This document shows, in pieces, positions 8,149-16,692 of a stretch of DNA of 64,000 nucleotides. The position numbers were made by a program, and so were the translations under genes. Source of the DNA: AWTP1-18 sp036504515 (lineage in GTDB: Bacteria > Pseudomonadota > Gammaproteobacteria > Burkholderiales > Rhodocyclaceae); contig DASXVA010000012.1 of assembly GCA_036504515.1 (NCBI GenBank), positions 558,001-622,000 on the forward strand. Reading direction: 5' to 3'. The notes beneath the pieces were generated by a model, which was not told the origin of the DNA, did no database searches, and worked only from the letters and a program-made list of their open reading frames with translations. Every line of letters starts with the position of its first letter. Position 1 is the first letter of the stretch.

Positions 8149-9048
8149 CTAGGTCAGCAGGGACTTGCAGCGGGCCACGAGAAAATTGCGCAGGGCTTGG
8201 ACCACGGGGGAAAGCTGGCGGCGGTCGGCGCAGATCAGATACAGCGGCGCCGGCTCCCCCAGCCATTCTGGGCAGAGCGCGATCAGGCGACCTGCGGCCA
8301 GATCCTGCGCCGCATCCAGTTGCGATTTGTAGGCGATGCCCTGCCCGGCCAAGGCCCAACGCCGCACCACATCGCCATCGTCGGCAACGCGGACAGGATT
8401 GACCCGCACGGTAAGGGCTTCGCCGTCGCGGCTGAAACGCCACTGGTCGTGCACGTAGTCGGACAACATGAAACAGAGGCAGTCGTGGCCGGCCAGAGCC
8501 TGGGGCGTGGCGGGCTTACCGTGCCGGGCCAGATAGTCGGGGGAGGCGCACAGCACGCGGCGGCAATCGGCGGACAGGGGCAGCGCCACCAGATTGGAAT
8601 CGGGCAGTTCGCCATAGCGGACGGCCACGTCCACCGGCTCCCGGTAAATGTCGCTGCGCCGGTCGGACAGTTGCAGACGCAGGCGGACCAGGGGATAGAG
8701 CGCCAAAAATTCGTCCAGCCAGGGCAGCAGCACATTGCGGCCCAGGTCAGAAGGCAGGGACAAATGCAGGTCGCCACGGATCGCTTCGTCGCCGCTGACC
8801 ATTTCCTCCCGGCCCAGGCGCAGGGTTTCCACCGCCTGACGGCAGCGGGCGAGAAAACCTTCCCCGGCCCGGGTCAGGCGCAGACTGCGGGTGGAGCGCA
8901 CAAACAGCGCCGCCCCCAGTTCTGTTTCCAACCGCTTCAAGGCGGCACTGGCCACCGCCGGGCTGATGTCCAGTTGCCGGGCAGCGGCGGAAAGGCTGCC
9001 GGAATCGGCGGTGCGGATGAAGATTTCCAGGTCCTGGAGGGCTTTCAT
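8149..9048 (-). CDS. LysR-family transcriptional regulator
   Basis: 299 residues. The DNA-binding domain begins MKALQDLEIFIRTADSGSLS, with the recognition helix around SPAVASAALKRLETELGAAL; the effector domain follows to residue 295 and includes VDVAVRYGELPDSNL, typical of the group regulating oxidoreductase or efflux genes. Divergent from the zinc-type alcohol dehydrogenase gene at 9179, with half-sites in the shared promoter (9069-9128). Probably the regulator of that dehydrogenase in response to a small electrophile or aldehyde; this is inferred from arrangement. Confidence 0.9.
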   Translation of the reverse strand: MKALQDLEIFIRTADSGSLSAAARQLDISPAVASAALKRLETELGAALFVRSTRSLRLTRAGEGFLARCRQAVETLRLGREEMVSGDEAIRGDLHLSLPSDLGRNVLLPWLDEFLALYPLVRLRLQLSDRRSDIYREPVDVAVRYGELPDSNLVALPLSADCRRVLCASPDYLARHGKPATPQALAGHDCLCFMLSDYVHDQWRFSRDGEALTVRVNPVRVADDGDVVRRWALAGQGIAYKSQLDAAQDLAAGRLIALCPEWLGEPAPLYLICADRRQLSPVVQALRNFLVARCKSLLT

Positions 9049-9068
9049 TGGGCGCTATTCCCCATTCG

Positions 9069-9128
9069 TTTTCAAAAAAATATTGAAAGAGATAGCCTTT
9101 ATGCCCGGTTTTTCCCCGGCTTTCAATA
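9069..9128. promoter_or_regulatory. LysR operator candidate with three TTTCAA/TTGAAA half-sites
   Basis: The 130-bp divergent region contains TTTTCAA (9069-9075), TATTGAAAG (9081-9089) and CTTTCAATA (9120-9128). The last two are perfect 9-bp reverse complements; the first two form a second dyad. LysR proteins bind such paired half-sites as tetramers, so this is the likely control region. Confidence 0.5.
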
Positions 9129-9178
9129 GAAGATGATGAAGCCCTGTCCAACCCGTGGAACCCCCAGAGGAAAACATC

Positions 9179-10255
9179 ATGAAAGCCATCGGCTACCGCC
9201 AACCCCTGCCCATAGCCCACCCCGACGCCCTGCTCGACCTGGACCTGCCCGAGCCCCAGGCCAGCGGCCGCGACCTGCTGGTGGAGGTGAAGGCCGTCTC
9301 CGTCAATCCGGTGGATACCAAGGTGCGGCAGCGGGCAGCGCCAGCAAACGGCGACCACAAAGTGCTGGGCTGGGATGCCGCGGGGGTGGTCCGTGCCGCA
9401 GGGCCCGATGTCACCCTGTTCAAGCCCGGCGACGAGGTCTGGTACGCCGGCGCCCTGGCCCGTTCGGGCAGCAATGCGCAATTGCAATTGGTGGACGAAC
9501 GCATCGTCGGCCACAAACCCCGCAGCCTCGATTTTTCCCAGGCCGCCGCCCTGCCCCTGACCGCCATCACCGCCTGGGAACTGCTCTTCGACCGGCTGGA
9601 AATCCCGCGCTTGGCCCCCGCCCTGCGCACCCCGGCAGAGAACGCGGATGCGCTGCTGATCATCGGTGCCGGCGGCGGCGTGGGTTCCATCCTGACCCAA
9701 CTCGCCCACGAACTGACCGACCTGAAAATCATCGCCACCGCCTCCCGCCCCGAAACCCGCCAGTGGCTTGAGGACATGGGCGCCCATGTCGTGATCGACC
9801 ACAGCCAGCCTTTGGCGGCCCAGATCAAGGCCCTCGGCCTGCCGCCGGTGCGCTACGTGGTGTGTCTGAACCAGACCGACCAGCACCTGCCCCAGATCGT
9901 CGAAACCATCGCGCCCCAGGGCCGCTTCGGCCTGATCGACGATCCGGCCCATTTCGACGCCACGGCCTTCAAGCAGAAGTCCGTGTCCATCCACTGGGAA
10001 TTCATGTTTACCCGGGCCGCCTTTGAAACGCCGGACATGATTACCCAGCACGAACTGCTGAACGCCGTGGCCGATCTGGTGGATGCCGGCCATCTGCGCA
10101 GCACCGTGGCGGGCCACTTCGGCACCATCAACGCCGCCAACCTGAAACGGGCCCATGCCCTGATCGAAAGCGGCAAGGCCAAAGGCAAGATCGTGCTGGA
10201 AGGTTTCGACGATGGCCCCGTCGGCGATGCCACTTTCGGTCAGACTTTGCCTTGA
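9179..10255 (+). CDS. Zinc-type alcohol dehydrogenase / quinone oxidoreductase family protein
   Basis: 358 residues from ATG 9179, with AGAGGA upstream. Medium-chain dehydrogenase/reductase: catalytic-domain start DLLVEVKAVSVNPVDTKVR, the GWDAAGVV substrate-loop motif, ALPLTAITAWELL, and the NADPH-binding fold ALLIIGAGGGVGSI (about residues 160-172). The structural-zinc cysteines of true alcohol dehydrogenases are absent, so it belongs to the zinc-independent ZADH/QOR-like group that reduces quinones or enals with NADPH. The neighbouring divergent LysR gene suggests inducible expression. A MITE-like element begins 17 bases after the stop codon. Confidence 0.85.
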   Translation: MKAIGYRQPLPIAHPDALLDLDLPEPQASGRDLLVEVKAVSVNPVDTKVRQRAAPANGDHKVLGWDAAGVVRAAGPDVTLFKPGDEVWYAGALARSGSNAQLQLVDERIVGHKPRSLDFSQAAALPLTAITAWELLFDRLEIPRLAPALRTPAENADALLIIGAGGGVGSILTQLAHELTDLKIIATASRPETRQWLEDMGAHVVIDHSQPLAAQIKALGLPPVRYVVCLNQTDQHLPQIVETIAPQGRFGLIDDPAHFDATAFKQKSVSIHWEFMFTRAAFETPDMITQHELLNAVADLVDAGHLRSTVAGHFGTINAANLKRAHALIESGKAKGKIVLEGFDDGPVGDATFGQTLP

Positions 10256-10271
10256 GGGAAAGGCAAGACGC

Positions 10272-10457
10272 CCTGAGAAACTGTCTGGAAAAAAGGAGGA
10301 AACAAACAGTGCAACCCCTCCCGTCCTCCCCTTGTCAGGGGAGAGGCCTGCTGCCCAAAGCATCTCTAAGCGAACTCCCCCCTGACAAGGGGGGGCTGGG
10401 GGGGGTTAACAGTCTCGGCAAATCCATCATTGACAGTTTTCAAGACAGCTTCTCAGG
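10272..10457. mobile_element. MITE-like element with 21-bp terminal inverted repeats
   Basis: The ends CCTGAGAAACTGTCTGGAA (from 10272) and its reverse complement (10437-10457) match at 19 of 21 positions. Inside is a second inverted pair, CCCCTTGTCAGGGGAG and CTCCCCCCTGACAAGG, so most of the 186 bp could fold back. There is no open frame of substance, which fits a non-autonomous miniature element or a REP-type repeat. No clear target-site duplication was found. The remaining 220 bp up to the next gene has a small dyad (GTCAAGCCC/GGGCTTGAC, about 10499-10521) and nothing else. Confidence 0.6.
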
Positions 10458-10679
10458 AAAGGAATATCGGAATAACTCCATTCGCATTGAGCCCTTCGTC
10501 AAGCCCAGGACGGGCTTGACAAAACCCATGCTGCGTCAACGCGAGGCCCGTCGCCAAGGTGGATGCGGCCCTGACGCAAACACACCAGTGAATAGTTGCG
10601 TAGCGTTTACACTCGCGGCATAACGCTGTCGCACACAACCCCCAGAAGCGACCACCTCCAATATCCGTGTCCCCACGCC

Positions 10680-11558
10680 ATGAATAGCGAAACCCCGAAC
10701 CACCGCGCCGGCTGGATTGCCGCCGCCGCGACGATCTGCATCTGGACCGGCTTCATCCTGGTCACCCGCGCTGGTGGCAAAGGGGTGCTCACCGGCTGGG
10801 ATGTGACCGCCCTGCGTTTCGGCGTCGGTGCCGTGATTGCGCTGTTCTTCCTGCACCGGGTGCAATTGCCGCCCCTGAAAGTGATTGGTCTGTTCTCGGT
10901 TTTTGGCGGCATCGGTTATGCCATTGCCGTGTATTCCGCCTTCCGCTTCGCCCCAGCCGCTCACGCGTCGGTGCTGCTGCCGGGTTCACTACCGTTCCAG
11001 ACGGCCATCTTCGCCTGGCTGCTGTTGCGCCAACGGCCCACACCGCCGCAACGCATCGCCCTGGCCTTCGTCTTTGCCGGCATCGTGCTGACCGCTGCCG
11101 ATACCCTCTCCCACGGCCCGGCGCTCACTGGAAACCAACTGCTGGGCGACCTGCTCTTTCTTTGCGGCTCCGCCACCTGGGCGGTATTTACCGTGCTGCT
11201 GCGCCGCCATCCCATGCAGCCTCTGGCGGCCACGGTGTCCACCACCCTGGGCAGCGCCATCCTTTATCTGCCGGTGTGGTGGCTATTCCTGCCCAGCACG
11301 CTGACCCAGGCACCACTACAAGAAATCGCCATGCAGGCGGTCTACCAGGGTGTGCTGGTGGTGTTCGTCGCCATGCTGCTCTACACCAAAGCCGTGCGCC
11401 TACTGGGGCCCCACAGCGTATCCCTGCTGATGGCCATCGTCCCCGGCCTGTCAGCCCTGGCAGCGGTGCCGGTACTGGGCGAAACCCTGTCGGCGTGGAC
11501 GCTCGCTGGTCTCGCCGCTGTCACTACCGGCGCGATTCTCGGCGCACGCAGGGTCTGA
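10680..11558 (+). CDS. EamA-family (DMT) transporter
   Basis: 292 residues from ATG 10680 with ten predicted helices in two EamA repeats: first repeat from AAAATICIWTGFILVTRAGG, second from LLGDLLFLCGSATWAVFTVLL. Conserved features include the FAPAAHASVLLPGSLPFQTA segment and the C-terminal GETLSAWTLAGLAAVTTGA. An inner-membrane metabolite/amino-acid exporter or permease of the drug/metabolite transporter superfamily; substrate unknown. The longer reading from 10596 has an N-terminus unlike the family and is not used. No neighbouring gene suggests a role. Confidence 0.85.
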   Translation: MNSETPNHRAGWIAAAATICIWTGFILVTRAGGKGVLTGWDVTALRFGVGAVIALFFLHRVQLPPLKVIGLFSVFGGIGYAIAVYSAFRFAPAAHASVLLPGSLPFQTAIFAWLLLRQRPTPPQRIALAFVFAGIVLTAADTLSHGPALTGNQLLGDLLFLCGSATWAVFTVLLRRHPMQPLAATVSTTLGSAILYLPVWWLFLPSTLTQAPLQEIAMQAVYQGVLVVFVAMLLYTKAVRLLGPHSVSLLMAIVPGLSALAAVPVLGETLSAWTLAGLAAVTTGAILGARRV

Positions 11559-11875
11559 CCCGTCGGAAACCGTCTGGACCTTGTCTGCGTCCATGAGCAA
11601 TACGTCCTCCCTAGCCTGCCAGCAGGGCTAAAAGCGTTTGTCGACATGCTGTGCAATGGCCTTCCGGCAACACAAACCGCCACAACAATGAGAGACAAAA
11701 ACGACTGATAAAAACCCATTATGCTTAAATGGTCTTGGCAATAAAAATTAGCCACTCGACCAAACCCCGGCAAGAGGATTATCCTCAGCAAAACCGGATT
11801 GAATTAACACTTTGGTCATAGCACTTTCTCAACATCACAAGCTGCGTTTCTGCGCACAAGTGAGGGACCGTAAAG
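11559..11875. other. Intergenic region upstream of the PocR-GGDEF-EAL gene
   Basis: No gene or RNA recognised in 317 bases. The second half is A+T-rich (about 11690-11760) and is the likely promoter region for the gene at 11876, but no clear -35/-10 or -24/-12 pair stands out. Confidence 0.5.
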
Positions 11876-14566
11876 ATGGGCAGTTCCAAAGTACCCGACG
11901 CTGTACCGATTACGTGGCACACCGGTCCCGTGAGCTACGACATTACCGCCGACCTGATTCAAGACCGGCCGGCTAATCCAGTTTCAGAAACGCCCCTGGC
12001 AGCACTGATTGATATTGATGCCCTGCGCACCATTCTGGATGATCTGTCTGCCCTGCTCGGCATCACGACAGCGTTGCTGGACCTGGAAGGCAACATCATT
12101 CAAAACGCCGGTTGGCAAAAAGCCTGTACGGCTTTTCACCGGGCAGTTCCCACCTCCTGCGCCAACTGCACTGAAAGCGACCTTTTCCTCGCCAGCCATC
12201 TGCAGGAAGGGGAGTTCATCGATTACAAATGCAAGAACGGCTTGTGGGATGTGGTGACGCCGGTCTTTGTCGGCGAACAGCATCTGGGCAACCTCTATTG
12301 CGGCCAGTTCTTCTACGATGACGACGTGGTGGACGATGACTTTTTCATCGCCCAGGCAAAGCTCTTTGGCTACGACAAGGCAAGTTATCTGGCCGCCATC
12401 CATGAAATGCCCCGCTTCAGCCGTGAACGCGTGCGAGGCATCATGGCAATGATTGTCGGTCTCGCCTCTTATCTTTCGAATCTCTCACTCACTAATCTGC
12501 GCTTGCGGGAGAGTCGCAGCCAGATGGAAACCCTGATCAATACGCTGCCAGACCCAGTCTGGCTGAAGGATAAGAACGGAACGTTTCTGGCCTGTAACCG
12601 GGCCTTTGCCAACATGCTCGGTGCCACTTCCGGCGAGATCATCGGCAAGACCGATTACGACTACTGTCCGGCCGAAGTAGCGAATTTTTTCCGACAAAAG
12701 GACAGTGAAGCCATCGCCGCCAACGGCCCCAGAATCAACGAAGAATGGTTGACCAACGCCGAAAGTGGATTACCTGTCCTCCTGGAAACCATCAAGACAG
12801 CCTTACCCGACATTAACGGCAATCCCGTCGGGGTACTTGGTATCGCCCGTAACATCACCGAACGAAAGCAGGCCGAAGAAAACCTGCACTTGATGTCCCG
12901 GGTTTTTTTCAACAGCGGTGAGGCCATTCTGATCACCGATGCCAATAACAAGATTCTTGCTGTGAACCGGGAGTTCACAAAATTGACCGGTTACGAACAA
13001 AGTGAAGCTCTGGGCAAAAATCCCAGCTTCCTTTCCAGTGGCGATACCCCCCGGGAGGTTTATCGGGAAATGTGGGCGGCCCTGGCGGCAACCGATCACT
13101 GGCAAGGTGAGCTCTGGGACCGGCGTAAATCGGGGGAGCCCTATCCAAAACGGCTTTCCATTTCCGTGGTGAGGGATGCCGACGACAACATCGTCAACTA
13201 CATTGGCAGCTTTGAAGACATCACGGACCGCAAGGCCGCAGAAGACCAGATTCGTTACCTCGCCCACCACGATGCACTGACCGGTCTGCCCAATCGTTTC
13301 AGCCTATACGAGCGTATCGACCAGGGCATGAGCTTTGCCCGGCGCTTCAACAAGTCCATGGCAGTCATGCTGATCGACCTGGACCATTTCAAGACCATCA
13401 ACGATACCCTCGGCCACAATGCCGGCGACCAGTTGCTGATTCAGGTGGCAAAACGCTTGGAGCGAACCCTGCGGGAGAGCGACATCGTTGCCCGTCTGGG
13501 TGGTGACGAATTTGTCGTGGTGCTGTCGGGCGTCGACATGAATGCCGATGTTGCGGAGATTGCCCGCAAGATCGTCGATTGCATCGCGGCCCCCTATTCC
13601 ATCGCCGGCCATGAGTTGCGGACAACGCCCAGCGTCGGCATCTGCTTCTATCCGGGGGATGCCACCGAAACCAGTGAACTGATCAAGAACGCCGACATCG
13701 CCATGTATCACGCCAAGGCGGTGGGGCGGAGCAACTACCAGTTCTATACCGAGCAAATGCGGGAAGAGGTTACCCAACGGGTCACTGTCGAAAATGAACT
13801 GGAACTGGCCGTCAAGGAAAAACAGTTCGTGCTGCATTACCAGCCGCAAATCGACCTGGAAAACAATCGGGTGGTGGGCGTTGAAGCGCTGATCCGCTGG
13901 CAGCATCCGACCCGGGGCATGATTTACCCCGGTGATTTCATCGCCCTTGCCGAAGAAACCCGGCTGATCATCCCCCTGGGGAAGTGGGTTCTGGAGGAAG
14001 CCTGCCAGCAACTCAAACGCTGGCATGAGAGCGGGCTGTGCGACCTGCATATGTCCGTCAACTTGAGTGCGGTTCAGTTCCAGGACTGCACACTACCGTC
14101 CCTGGTCAAACAGGCCGTGGAACAATCCGGCTTACCCGCCTCGTGCCTCCATCTCGAAATCACCGAGTCGATGGCCATGCGTAACCCGGAAGAAAACATC
14201 ATCATGATGAAAGCCCTGGCCGACATTGGCGTCAAAATCGCCATGGATGACTTCGGCACGGGTTATTCCTCCCTCGCCTATCTCAAGCTGTTTCCCATCG
14301 ACATCATCAAGATCGACCGTTCCTTCGTGAAGGACATCGAAACCGATGAAAACGATGCGGCGATTTGCGAAATGACCATGCTGCTGGCCCAGAAGCTAGG
14401 TATGCACGTGGTGGCGGAAGGTGTTGAAACCAATGTCCAGCTTGAGTTTCTTTCCCACATTGGCTGCCAGTGGATTCAGGGTTACCTCTATAGCAAGCCT
14501 CTTGCCGCCGACCATGCCTTGGAATTCATTGAGGCCTTTCAACAAGAATCACCCGAGGCAGCCTAA
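11876..14566 (+). CDS. PocR-PAS-PAS-GGDEF-EAL c-di-GMP signalling protein
   Basis: 896 residues, no membrane helix. In order: a PocR sensory domain (about 40-195; ACTAFHRAVPTSCANCTESD, GNLYCGQFFYDD), two PAS domains (about 215-325, 335-450; both followed by NITERK / EDITDRK), a GGDEF domain (about 455-625) with an intact active site RLGGDEFVVVL, and an EAL domain (about 640-885) with VGVEALIRW and DDFGTGYSSL. Both catalytic centres look intact, so it could make or degrade cyclic di-GMP depending on signal. PocR domains bind small ligands or metal centres through their cysteines. It immediately precedes the nif island but has no visible sigma-54 signal. Confidence 0.92.
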   Translation: MGSSKVPDAVPITWHTGPVSYDITADLIQDRPANPVSETPLAALIDIDALRTILDDLSALLGITTALLDLEGNIIQNAGWQKACTAFHRAVPTSCANCTESDLFLASHLQEGEFIDYKCKNGLWDVVTPVFVGEQHLGNLYCGQFFYDDDVVDDDFFIAQAKLFGYDKASYLAAIHEMPRFSRERVRGIMAMIVGLASYLSNLSLTNLRLRESRSQMETLINTLPDPVWLKDKNGTFLACNRAFANMLGATSGEIIGKTDYDYCPAEVANFFRQKDSEAIAANGPRINEEWLTNAESGLPVLLETIKTALPDINGNPVGVLGIARNITERKQAEENLHLMSRVFFNSGEAILITDANNKILAVNREFTKLTGYEQSEALGKNPSFLSSGDTPREVYREMWAALAATDHWQGELWDRRKSGEPYPKRLSISVVRDADDNIVNYIGSFEDITDRKAAEDQIRYLAHHDALTGLPNRFSLYERIDQGMSFARRFNKSMAVMLIDLDHFKTINDTLGHNAGDQLLIQVAKRLERTLRESDIVARLGGDEFVVVLSGVDMNADVAEIARKIVDCIAAPYSIAGHELRTTPSVGICFYPGDATETSELIKNADIAMYHAKAVGRSNYQFYTEQMREEVTQRVTVENELELAVKEKQFVLHYQPQIDLENNRVVGVEALIRWQHPTRGMIYPGDFIALAEETRLIIPLGKWVLEEACQQLKRWHESGLCDLHMSVNLSAVQFQDCTLPSLVKQAVEQSGLPASCLHLEITESMAMRNPEENIIMMKALADIGVKIAMDDFGTGYSSLAYLKLFPIDIIKIDRSFVKDIETDENDAAICEMTMLLAQKLGMHVVAEGVETNVQLEFLSHIGCQWIQGYLYSKPLAADHALEFIEAFQQESPEAA

Positions 14567-14641
14567 CCCTAAGGGCGGGCCCAGCAACGCATCGCCTTGG
14601 TTTGACAAGCTCGCCATACTCGCCTGTTAAAGCGCAAATGC

Positions 14642-14688
14642 TGGCATCGACCTTGCCTCCAATCCTGAGGATTGTTGCAAGCACGACA
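14642..14688 (+). promoter_or_regulatory. Sigma-54 (-24/-12) promoter of FeMo-co-binding gene, plus NifA-like site
   Basis: TGGCAT-N5-TTGCC at 14642-14657 has exact -24/-12 spacing. A TGT-N10-ACA motif at 14673-14688 fits the NifA consensus but lies downstream of the promoter, an unusual place; no matching site was seen upstream. Confidence 0.6.
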
Positions 14689-14713
14689 GACACCTTTGGC
14701 GAAGGGATAAAAC

Positions 14714-15067
14714 ATGACGGAAGTTAAGGCCGCACTGCGGGTGGCGGTGGCCACCAAGGGCAATGAACAGATCAACGAACACTTCGGTCATGCCGACGAG
14801 TTCAAGGTTTACTCGGTGGGGCCGGAAGGCGTCAGCTTTGAAGAAGTGCGCATCGTGGAGCATTACTGCCAGGGCGGCTATGGCGACGAGGACAAGCGCG
14901 AAGTCATCCTGCGGGCCCTGGCCGACTGCAAAGCCCTGTTCGTCGCCCGGGTCGGTGACGGCCCGGCCAACAAGCTACGGGAAGCCGGTATCGAACCGGT
15001 AGACGACTATCCCTTTGGCGCCATCAACGCATCCCTGACGGACTGGTACGGGAAACAAACCGGATAA
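14714..15067 (+). CDS. Stand-alone dinitrogenase FeMo-cofactor-binding (NifX/NafY-like) protein
   Basis: 117 residues, almost entirely one Nitro_FeMo-Co domain (PF02579 type): LRVAVATKGNEQINEHFGHA, then EVRIVEHYCQGGYGDEDKR, CKALFVARVGDGPANKLREAG and a closing proline-containing segment. The same fold forms the C-terminal part of NifB and of NifY in this window. Such proteins bind NifB-co or FeMo-co and carry or store cofactor during nitrogenase maturation. It is closest in style to the C-terminal domain of NifB (HFGHA, EHYC..GYGDED). Preceded by a sigma-54 promoter; monocistronic. A specific name (nifX, nafY) is not supported. Confidence 0.85.
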   Translation: MTEVKAALRVAVATKGNEQINEHFGHADEFKVYSVGPEGVSFEEVRIVEHYCQGGYGDEDKREVILRALADCKALFVARVGDGPANKLREAGIEPVDDYPFGAINASLTDWYGKQTG

Positions 15068-15314
15068 CGGTTCTGCTGGAAGAACTTGAATCTGGCCCCT
15101 GGAGCAACGCCTCAGGATTACCTGCGTTACAGCCCATTGACCCTAGCCAATATCACCAGACAAGTTGGTGCACCAACGCACGGAGTCAAACAAAGGAATG
15201 CCGATAATCAAGGCACGGTCAGTTCTGCCACGATAAGGAATTGGTGGCGAGTTGAGCCGCACTTCCCTGATGAGTATTCAGGGCACCTTCCTCACATTCC
15301 CGCCCGAGAAAATC

Positions 15315-15644
15315 ATGAGCCAACCTGTCAATGAACACATCAAGAGCCAACTGATCGACGACTTCAACGCCATCATCAGCGGCACGGAACAACTGCTGCA
15401 ATTCGTCTCGGATGAAAGCGGTGAAAAAGCAACGGCATTACGGGACAGCCTGGAGAAAACTTTGTCCATCGCCAAAAACCGTGTGCAGAACTTTCAGCAG
15501 ACAACAACTAACCGATTGCGGGAAGCGGCCATCAGCACCGACGAATGCATGCACAAGCATCCCTGGCAAGCCATTGGTATCGTTGCCGGACTTGGCGTTA
15601 TTGCCGGAGTTGTCACGGCTCAGCTGTTGCATGACCGCCAATAA
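15315..15644 (+). CDS. DUF883 (ElaB/YqjD-like) inner-membrane protein
   Basis: 109 residues from ATG 15315. A helical N-terminal part (residues 1-75, charged, ribosome-association type in the E. coli YqjD relatives) is followed by HPWQAIGIVAGLGVIAGVVTAQLL, a single C-terminal membrane helix with the family's glycine pattern. The DUF883 family sits in the inner membrane; E. coli members bind stationary-phase ribosomes. In this species nothing beyond family membership can be said. The 247 bases before it hold no gene. Confidence 0.85.
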   Translation: MSQPVNEHIKSQLIDDFNAIISGTEQLLQFVSDESGEKATALRDSLEKTLSIAKNRVQNFQQTTTNRLREAAISTDECMHKHPWQAIGIVAGLGVIAGVVTAQLLHDRQ

Positions 15645-15747
15645 TTAGCCCTTTGGCCTGACCAGCAGGATCATCTTTTTCATGGAAGCCTCGAACGTGC
15701 CATCATCTTGATTTGCATTGCAGTACCCACGGCAAATAAAGCAAATC

Positions 15748-16656
15748 ATGACTGACTCCACTGGCTGGTTACGCTCTACCCAGGCGATTTTGGGTAATAC
15801 CTTAAACGCCTGGATCGATCAACGGGCAGGCAGCAAAGGTGCCGCCCTGGCTTTTTATACCCTGTTCTCCATCACTCCCATCCTGCTGCTTGCTATTGCC
15901 GGAGCAGGCTATTTTTTTGGAGCGGAAGCGGCCGAGGGCAAAATCATTTCGCAAGTGGAAGACTTGGTCGGCCACAACGGCGCCCTGACCATTCAGTCCT
16001 TGTTGTCGGGAGCCAGAAATACTTCCCGCGGAATGGTGGCGACCATGGTGGCGAGCCTCTTGTTACTGGTGGGCGCCACCAGTGTCTTTGTCGAAGTTAA
16101 GGGTAGCCTCGACGAACTTTGGGGTGTTGAGCCGCCCAAGGGGCTGGCCATCATTGGCTTCCTGCGGACGCAGTTGCATTCCTTCGGCCTGGTGCTGGTC
16201 CTCGCGTTTCTACTGCTGGTATCCCTTGCCCTCAGCACCGCCCTGGCAATCTTTGAAAACCTTGGAGGCGATGTAATTCCCTACGCCTATCTGGTGCTCG
16301 CCCCCCTCTCGTCGGGAATTACCTTCGGCGTGATTGCCTGCCTGTTTGCGGTGATCTACAAGGCACTTCCCGCTGCTCCCCTTTCCTGGCGCGATGTCTG
16401 GATCGGGGCACTATTCACTGCAGGGCTGTTCAGTTTGGGGAAATACGCGATTGGTGTTTATCTGGCTGCCAGCTCGGTTGCTTCCAGCTTTGGCGCGGCG
16501 GGATCCCTGATTGCGCTGCTGCTCTGGATCTACTACTCAGCCCAGATATTTTTCCTGGGTGCCGTCTTCACCAAGCAATACGCCTTGAGCTACGGCAGCC
16601 TTCGATCGCTTCAGTGTCCTCCGCTGGCCGTGGCTGCCGGGAAGGAAAAACAGTAG
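15748..16656 (+). CDS. YihY/BrkB-family inner-membrane protein
   Basis: 302 residues from ATG 15748, six helices. The family signature is clear: GSKGAALAFYTLFSITPILLLAIA near the start, then GATSVFVEVKGSLDELWGVE, and a C-terminal GSLIALLLWIYYSAQIFFLGAVFTK. YihY/BrkB proteins (often misnamed ribonuclease BN) are of uncertain function; a transport role has been suggested. The TTG-started longer frame from 15718 is not used. It follows the DUF883 gene by about 100 bases and the two may be cotranscribed, a pairing of envelope proteins. Confidence 0.88.
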   Translation: MTDSTGWLRSTQAILGNTLNAWIDQRAGSKGAALAFYTLFSITPILLLAIAGAGYFFGAEAAEGKIISQVEDLVGHNGALTIQSLLSGARNTSRGMVATMVASLLLLVGATSVFVEVKGSLDELWGVEPPKGLAIIGFLRTQLHSFGLVLVLAFLLLVSLALSTALAIFENLGGDVIPYAYLVLAPLSSGITFGVIACLFAVIYKALPAAPLSWRDVWIGALFTAGLFSLGKYAIGVYLAASSVASSFGAAGSLIALLLWIYYSAQIFFLGAVFTKQYALSYGSLRSLQCPPLAVAAGKEKQ

Positions 16657-16692
16657 TGCATCCCGTCGTCGGCGTTTTGCTATCCGAAGCAA

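Noticed and set aside
10252..10623. Open frame of about 120 codons after the dehydrogenase gene
   Set aside because: It runs through the MITE-like repeat and has no family resemblance or ribosome site.
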